Part shown: positions 34,939 through 38,812 of the stretch, piece by piece
How positions within the stretch are numbered: the first letter of the stretch is position 1
Layout: each line of letters begins with the position of its first letter
Source of the DNA: Leucobacter sp. Ag1
GTDB lineage: Bacteria > Actinomycetota > Actinomycetes > Actinomycetales > Microbacteriaceae
Assembly: GCF_000980875.1 (NCBI RefSeq)
Contig: NZ_LAYO01000078.1
Coordinates: 1 to 38,812, forward strand
Direction: 5' to 3'
Length of the DNA: 38,812 bases
Notes under the pieces: model-generated
Database searches by the model: none
Told to the model about the DNA's origin: nothing
What the model saw: only the letters and a program-made list of their open reading frames with translations
Translations under genes and position numbers: made by a program

Positions 34939-36660
34939 TCACCCGAAGGTGAACGAGTACACCTGGACGCCGCGGGGCACGCTGAGCCGCAGCGTGCCCG
35001 CCGTGTCCTGCGCCGTCTGCAGCAGGCGGTACGACCGCGGAGTCCCGCTGACCGCGATGTCCTCCGTCGAGCCGTCGGGCAGAGTCGCGGTCAAGGTGCC
35101 GTCGCCCGAGACGACGACCCGCACCTCGCGGGCGCGGAAGTCGAGGCGGACGGTGCCGCCCGCGGCGTCGGTCGGGGCCGCGAACTGCGTCTCCACCGTC
35201 CACCGGCCGTCGAGCGCGAAGGTGTCGCGATCCTGCTTCGCGGGGAGGCCGAATGCGGCGGTGCCCTGCTCGTAGGCCTCGGTGCCGCCGAAGTTGCGGT
35301 CCTTCGACGAGCCGAGGAACGTCTCGGGCGTCGTGCTGCCCGTCTTCGGCGTGCGATCGGCCACCTCGGTTGCCTTCGGCAGCGAGGCGCTCGGGTCGGC
35401 GTCTTGCAGCAGCTCCCGGATCATCCGCTCGGTCGTGGCGTAGTCGCCCTCGCCGAACGAGATGTGCCGGACCGTGCCGCTCGCATCGATCAGGTAGTGC
35501 GCCGGCCAGTACCGGTTGCGGTAGGCGGTCCAGGTCGCGAGCGAGTTGTCGAGCGCGACGGGGTAGTCGATCCCGAATCCCTTCGCTCCCGCCGCGACGT
35601 TGGCCGGATCCTTCTCGAACGCGTACTCGGGCGAGTGGACGCCGATCACGGTGAGCCCCGCGTCGCGGTAGGCGCGATCCCACGCGACGACGTGCGGGAT
35701 CGAGCGCTGGCAGTTGATGCAGGAGTAGGCCCAGAAGTCGATCAGCACCACTCGGCCGCGCAGCGAGGCGAGGTCGACGGGCGCGCCGCCGGGGGTGTTG
35801 ATCCAGTCGGTGAGTCCCCGCAGCGCGGGGGCGGTTCCGCAGTCGCGCAGCTCCGGGGCGTCGTTGCCGCACTTGGCGAGGTCGCGGTTCTCGTCGGTGA
35901 CGAGGCCGCCGAGGTTCAGGGCTTTGCGTCCGGCATCGCTGTCGGCCAGATCCTTCTGCAGGCCGGCCGTGTAGTCGGGCACGAGCCGTTGCAGCACCTG
36001 GGGGAGGTCGAAGGCGAGCCCCACCGAGAGCGCGATCAGCGCGATGCCTCCGGTGATGCGGATGGCGCGCTCGCGCTTGCGGAAGCCGCGGATCCGCTGG
36101 GCAACGCTGCGTCCGGCCAGCGCGAAGACGAGCAGCGGGACGGCGACGCCGATCGCGAAGGCGAGGGTCAGCAGCACCGTGCTCGGGCCGACCGTGCCCG
36201 TCGAGCCGGCGACCACGATCGCGGCGAGCACGGGGCCGGCGCAGGGCACGAACACCGTGCCGAGCGCCAGACCGGTGCCGAAGCCGGAGCCTCCCTCGCC
36301 GACCCGACGGCGAGGGAGACGTTGGAACGGGCGCTCGAGCAGCCGCTCGAACCCCGGGAAGAGCATGCCGACGCCGATCAGCAGGAGCACGGCCACGCCG
36401 GCCCAGCGGATCGTGCTCTGCGGCAGGCCGATCAGGCTCAGCAGCAGCGAGCCGAGCAGCGTCACGATCGAGAAGCTCACGACGAGGCCGGCGATGATCC
36501 AGTAGGGCCGCGCCCGTTTCGCCGGGATCACCTCGGGCAGTTCGCCGGGCAGCGCCGGCTTGGCTCCGGCGGTGAGGAAGATGACGGGGAGCACGGGGAG
36601 GATGCACGGCGAGATTCCGGTGATGAGTCCGCCGAGCAGTCCGATGAGCACGATATCCAT
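34939..36660 (-). CDS. dipZ: DipZ-like CcdA/thioredoxin fusion membrane protein
   Basis: A 573-residue protein that would pass reducing power across the membrane to extracytoplasmic thiols. The CcdA-type membrane half (1-225) carries its two redox cysteines, Cys19 in SPCILP and Cys140 in VPCAGP. A TlpA-like thioredoxin domain (~285-440) has CINC at 314-317 ([16 protein letters not shown]). Extra cysteines at 264 and 274 lie in the linker. The C-terminal ~120 residues form the beta-rich DipZ tail ([14 protein letters not shown] ... VQVYSFTFG). ATG 36660 (MDIVLIG) has a GGAGGAG ribosome site. In M. tuberculosis dipZ sits between mpt70 and mpt83 in the SigK regulon, the same company as here. Confidence 0.93.
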   Translation of the reverse strand: MDIVLIGLLGGLITGISPCILPVLPVIFLTAGAKPALPGELPEVIPAKRARPYWIIAGLVVSFSIVTLLGSLLLSLIGLPQSTIRWAGVAVLLLIGVGMLFPGFERLLERPFQRLPRRRVGEGGSGFGTGLALGTVFVPCAGPVLAAIVVAGSTGTVGPSTVLLTLAFAIGVAVPLLVFALAGRSVAQRIRGFRKRERAIRITGGIALIALSVGLAFDLPQVLQRLVPDYTAGLQKDLADSDAGRKALNLGGLVTDENRDLAKCGNDAPELRDCGTAPALRGLTDWINTPGGAPVDLASLRGRVVLIDFWAYSCINCQRSIPHVVAWDRAYRDAGLTVIGVHSPEYAFEKDPANVAAGAKGFGIDYPVALDNSLATWTAYRNRYWPAHYLIDASGTVRHISFGEGDYATTERMIRELLQDADPSASLPKATEVADRTPKTGSTTPETFLGSSKDRNFGGTEAYEQGTAAFGLPAKQDRDTFALDGRWTVETQFAAPTDAAGGTVRLDFRAREVRVVVSGDGTLTATLPDGSTEDIAVSGTPRSYRLLQTAQDTAGTLRLSVPRGVQVYSFTFG

Positions 36661-36684
36661 GAGTTCTCCTCCTGTTGCCGAGCT

Positions 36685-36711
36685 ATTCGGAGCGCCGCGC
36701 CGAACGGATTG
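36685..36711 (-). promoter_or_regulatory. SigK-type promoter of dipZ-sigK-rskA
   Basis: On the minus strand CAATCC (36706-36711), 15 bp, CCGAAT (36685-36690), then 24 bases to the dipZ ATG. As I recall the mycobacterial SigK consensus it is CCATCC then CCGAAT; the -10 is exact and the -35 differs at one base. Confidence 0.7.
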
Positions 36712-36743
36712 GCGGGGCGCGCGAAAAAAGTTCCGCCGATTTC

Positions 36744-36770
36744 CCATCCGGTTCGCGATCCGCTCCGAAC
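36744..36770 (+). promoter_or_regulatory. SigK-type promoter of the fasciclin lipoprotein gene
   Basis: CCATCC (36744-36749), 15 bp, CCGAAC (36765-36770), 49 bases before ATG 36820. The spacing is identical to the divergent promoter at 36685-36711. The -35 is an exact match to the recalled SigK consensus and the -10 differs at its last base. Confidence 0.72.
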
Positions 36771-36819
36771 GACCTCACAAGCCGCGAAGATTCGCGGTCC
36801 CGAGACCCGAGGAGGGGCC

Positions 36820-37500
36820 ATGTTCACTCAGAAGAAGACCGTCGGTGCCGCGTTCGCACTGCTGCTGATCGGTGCCGCCACGCTCACCGGATGTTCCATG
36901 GGAGCGTCGACGGACGGCGGAGCGAAGACCGAGACGTCGCAGTCTCCGTCGAAGGAGAGCACCCCGAGCCCGAGCAGCACGAAGATGGATCCGTCGGCGA
37001 ACCTCGTCGGGCCCGGATGCGCCGCGTACGCCGCGCAGGTGCCCTCGGGCGCGGGTTCGATCCAGGGCATGTCGCAGGATCCGGTCGCGGTCGCGGCCTC
37101 GAACAATCCGATGCTGAAGACCCTCGTCGCCGCGGTCAGCGGCAAGCTGAACCCGAAGGTGAACCTGGTCGACACGCTCAACGGGGGCGAGTTCACGGTG
37201 TTCGCCCCGGTCGACGACGCCTTCGGCAAGATCGATGCGGCCACCATCGACAAGCTCAAGACCGACGACGCGCTGCTGACCTCGATCCTGACCTACCACG
37301 TGGTGCCCGGACAGATCGAGCCCTCGAAGATCGACGGGACGCACAAGACCGTGCAGGGCGGTGAGCTCACCGTCACCGGCTCGGGCGACAGCCTCAAGGT
37401 CAACGGCGCGAACGTGATCTGCGGCGGAGTGCAGACCGCCAACGCCGTGGTCTACCTGGTCGACGGTGTGCTGATGCCGCCGGCCGACGCCAAGCAGTAG
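36820..37500 (+). CDS. Fasciclin-domain lipoprotein (MPT70/MPT83-like)
   Basis: A 226-residue surface lipoprotein. The lipobox is LTGC (Cys25), followed by a Ser/Thr/Pro-rich linker (~30-60) and a single FAS1 domain (~75-222): [52 protein letters not shown] and [11 protein letters not shown]. This is the layout of mycobacterial MPT83, including the N-GxGCA...YA motif. ATG 36820 has a GGAGGGG ribosome site. It is divergent from dipZ and has its own SigK-type promoter. Two cysteines in the mature protein may pair. Confidence 0.92.
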   Translation: MFTQKKTVGAAFALLLIGAATLTGCSMGASTDGGAKTETSQSPSKESTPSPSSTKMDPSANLVGPGCAAYAAQVPSGAGSIQGMSQDPVAVAASNNPMLKTLVAAVSGKLNPKVNLVDTLNGGEFTVFAPVDDAFGKIDAATIDKLKTDDALLTSILTYHVVPGQIEPSKIDGTHKTVQGGELTVTGSGDSLKVNGANVICGGVQTANAVVYLVDGVLMPPADAKQ

Positions 37501-37513
37501 CATCCGCTTCGAT

Positions 37514-37556
37514 CCGGAGGCCGGCACCCGCGATGGCCGCGGGTGCCGGCCTCCGG
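37514..37556. terminator. Terminator between fasciclin and histidine-phosphatase genes
   Basis: A perfect 19-bp stem (37514-37532 and 37538-37556) with a 5-base loop begins 14 bases after the fasciclin stop. It is also 38 bases downstream of the convergent histidine-phosphatase stop, so it can serve both strands. Confidence 0.88.
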
Positions 37557-37594
37557 CGCGTCCGGCCGCGGGGCGGCACGAGTGCTGCCGCGGA

Positions 37595-38203
37595 TCAGGC
37601 GGGCTCGGTCAGCGGCACGACCCGCTCGACGAAGGCGAACGCAGCGGCAGGATCGTCAGCGCCCGCGCGCCAGGCGAGGCGCGTGACGGATCCGTTCGCG
37701 GCGGCGCCGGGGTAGTCCGAGAGGTCGCGGCGGCAGGCCCGCTTGACGACGGCGTTGATGAGGGCGCCGTGGCTGACGGCGACCAGGACGCCGCCCGGGT
37801 CGATCGCGACCGCGTGCGCGTGCAGCGCGCGGTGGGCGCGGGCGACGAGATCGAGCTTGGACTCCGCGCCGGGGACGTGGCCGTCGGGGAAGCGGCTCTC
37901 GAACTCCGGCCAGAGCATGCCCTCCGCGATCCCGAACCCCTGCTCGGTGAGGTCGGCGTCGAGCGCGGGCGAGGGGAGGTCGAGCGCGTCCGCGATCCGC
38001 TGCGCGGTGACGGCGGCCCGGCGGAGCGGGCTCGAGACGACGCGCAGCGGTGCGTGCGAGCGGAGCAGCTCCGCGGCGAGCACCGCGTCCAGATGGCCCT
38101 GCTCGTCGAGCTCGATGTCGGTGCGGCCCTGGATCCGGCCCTCGACGTTCCAGGGTGTGCGGCCGTGCCGCACCAGCAGGATCGTGACGGACGACTCGCT
38201 CAT
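37595..38203 (-). CDS. Histidine phosphatase (phosphoglycerate-mutase-like) family protein
   Basis: A 202-residue phosphatase of the branch that uses a phosphohistidine intermediate. LVRHGRT contains nucleophile His13 and Arg12. SSPLRRAAVTAQ is the second Arg element, LTEQGFGIAEG carries the acid Glu, and VSHGALI contains the second catalytic His. The family includes cobalamin-pathway phosphatases, glucosyl-3-phosphoglycerate phosphatases and broad phosphomonoesterases; nothing nearby narrows the choice. It stands between two terminators and is probably monocistronic. Confidence 0.9.
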   Translation of the reverse strand: MSESSVTILLVRHGRTPWNVEGRIQGRTDIELDEQGHLDAVLAAELLRSHAPLRVVSSPLRRAAVTAQRIADALDLPSPALDADLTEQGFGIAEGMLWPEFESRFPDGHVPGAESKLDLVARAHRALHAHAVAIDPGGVLVAVSHGALINAVVKRACRRDLSDYPGAAANGSVTRLAWRAGADDPAAAFAFVERVVPLTEPA

Positions 38204-38214
38204 GCTCCAACGGT

Positions 38215-38254
38215 AGCGGGGGTCGGGGCCGATGTGCAGGCCCCGACCCCCGCT
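38215..38254 (-). terminator. Terminator of the LAKTG surface-protein gene
   Basis: A perfect 16-bp stem (38215-38230 and 38239-38254, arm AGCGGGGGTCGGGGCC) with an 8-base loop lies 9 bases after the stop of the surface-protein gene and just upstream of the histidine-phosphatase start. Confidence 0.82.
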
Positions 38255-38263
38255 GCCAGGAGA

Positions 38264-38812
38264 TCAGCCGTTGCGGTGGCGGCGGCGGCGGAGCAGCAGC
38301 CCGCCGCCCGCGGCGGCGAGTGCGAGCGCGGTGCCCGCCGCGGGCAGCAGCGATTCGGCGCCGGTCTTCGCGAGCCCGTCGCCCTCGCCCGTGCCGGATC
38401 CCGTTCCCGTGCCTGTGCTCGGCGGGGTGCTCGGGCCGGTGGTGGGCTTCGGGGTCGGCTGCTCGGTCGGCTTCGGCGTCGGGTTCGGCGTGGGCGTTCC
38501 GGCCGCGCGGTAGGCCTCGACCGCCGCATCGAGCTCGTGCGCCGCCGCGTCGATGCCGGGCTGGGGCACGTTCAGGCGATCGGACACGCCGACCGCCGAG
38601 CGCTGCGCCGCACGGAGGCGATCCGCGACCGCACGGGTGTCGTCCTTCGCCCGGGCGACGACGGGCTTCGCGGCATCGAGCGCCGCGGTGAGCGGAGCGC
38701 GATCCACCGTCGCGACGAACTGCTGCAGCGCCGAGGTGCCCTCGACGATCCGCGCGGCGGCAGCGTCGACCTCGTCCTGGGTCGCGGGCCCCGCGGCCGC
38801 GCGGGCGGCGGC
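38264..38812 (-). CDS. C-terminal part of an LAKTG cell-wall-anchored protein, 5' end outside window
   Basis: 182 codons before the stop, open to the window edge. The visible part starts in an Ala-rich helical stretch (~1-105, probable coiled coil: DRLRAAQRSAVGVSDRLN, DAAAHELDAAVEAYRAAG). A Pro/Thr linker (TPTPNPTPKPTEQPTPKP) and Gly/Thr spacer follow. It ends with LAKTG, a hydrophobic Ala/Leu segment and RRRRHRNG, a sorting signal of the LAxTG type used by actinobacterial sortases. The catalytic or binding domain lies upstream of the window, so function is unknown. A methionine at 38707 is not the start, as the frame continues past it. Confidence 0.82.
   Translation of the reverse strand, partial: AAARAAAGPATQDEVDAAAARIVEGTSALQQFVATVDRAPLTAALDAAKPVVARAKDDTRAVADRLRAAQRSAVGVSDRLNVPQPGIDAAAHELDAAVEAYRAAGTPTPNPTPKPTEQPTPKPTTGPSTPPSTGTGTGSGTGEGDGLAKTGAESLLPAAGTALALAAAGGGLLLRRRRHRNG

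Overview
The window is high-GC DNA (roughly 70% by eye) with dense genes, short gaps, many GTG starts, promoters that look leaderless, a HAIR-type heat-shock operator and LPxTG/LAxTG-like wall-sorting tails. Together these point to an actinobacterium, most likely a member of the Microbacteriaceae. The genus cannot be fixed from the sequence alone. No rRNA, tRNA, CRISPR array, insertion sequence or prophage is visible, and the segment reads as ordinary chromosome.

Layout. 1-3165 (-) is most of putA, for proline catabolism, with a divergent LysR regulator (3301-4242). An EEP-family phosphoesterase (4331-5077) and an EamA permease (5107-5988) follow. 6007-15379 is a phosphonate locus. A GntR/UTRA regulator and a phosphonatase-like HAD hydrolase are on the minus strand. 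Divergently, an FAD oxidoreductase, PhnD, PhnC, PhnE, an inositol-monophosphatase-family phosphatase and a large secreted, LPVTG-anchored metallophosphoesterase are on the plus strand. Two matching palindromes in the divergent promoter region are the likely GntR operators. 15679-17698 (-) is dimethylargininase translationally coupled to an MFS transporter. 17857-19443 is an acyl-CoA ligase. 19564-21732 is a ClpB without its N-terminal domain, behind a perfect HAIR element and a 16-bp leader hairpin, and followed by a 25-bp perfect inverted repeat.

21976-24588 holds an aldo/keto reductase, an overlapping MBL-fold hydrolase and a SpoU/TrmH RNA methyltransferase. 24625-25881 is an orphan Orc1/Cdc6-like AAA ATPase whose promoter carries two identical GATAA-AG-TTATC palindromes. 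25889-29521 (-) is the ferrous-iron/haem peroxidase system efeUOB, with an iron-box-like site between its -35 and -10. After a small unknown gene (29785-30051) comes a 1081-residue DUF11-type surface protein (30094-33339, -).

33531-37500 resembles the mycobacterial SigK regulon: dipZ-sigK-rskA on the minus strand and a divergent fasciclin lipoprotein (MPT70/MPT83 type). Both divergent promoters match the SigK pattern CxATCC-N15-CCGAA(C/T). This predicts that SigK activates its own operon together with a thiol-redox membrane protein and the lipoprotein. The window closes with a histidine-phosphatase enzyme and the C-terminal part of an LAKTG surface protein.

The strongest candidates for something new are the phosphonate locus with its wall-anchored phosphoesterase, the minimal SigK regulon outside mycobacteria, the ATPase with paired palindromes, and the two unusual inverted repeats that flank clpB.
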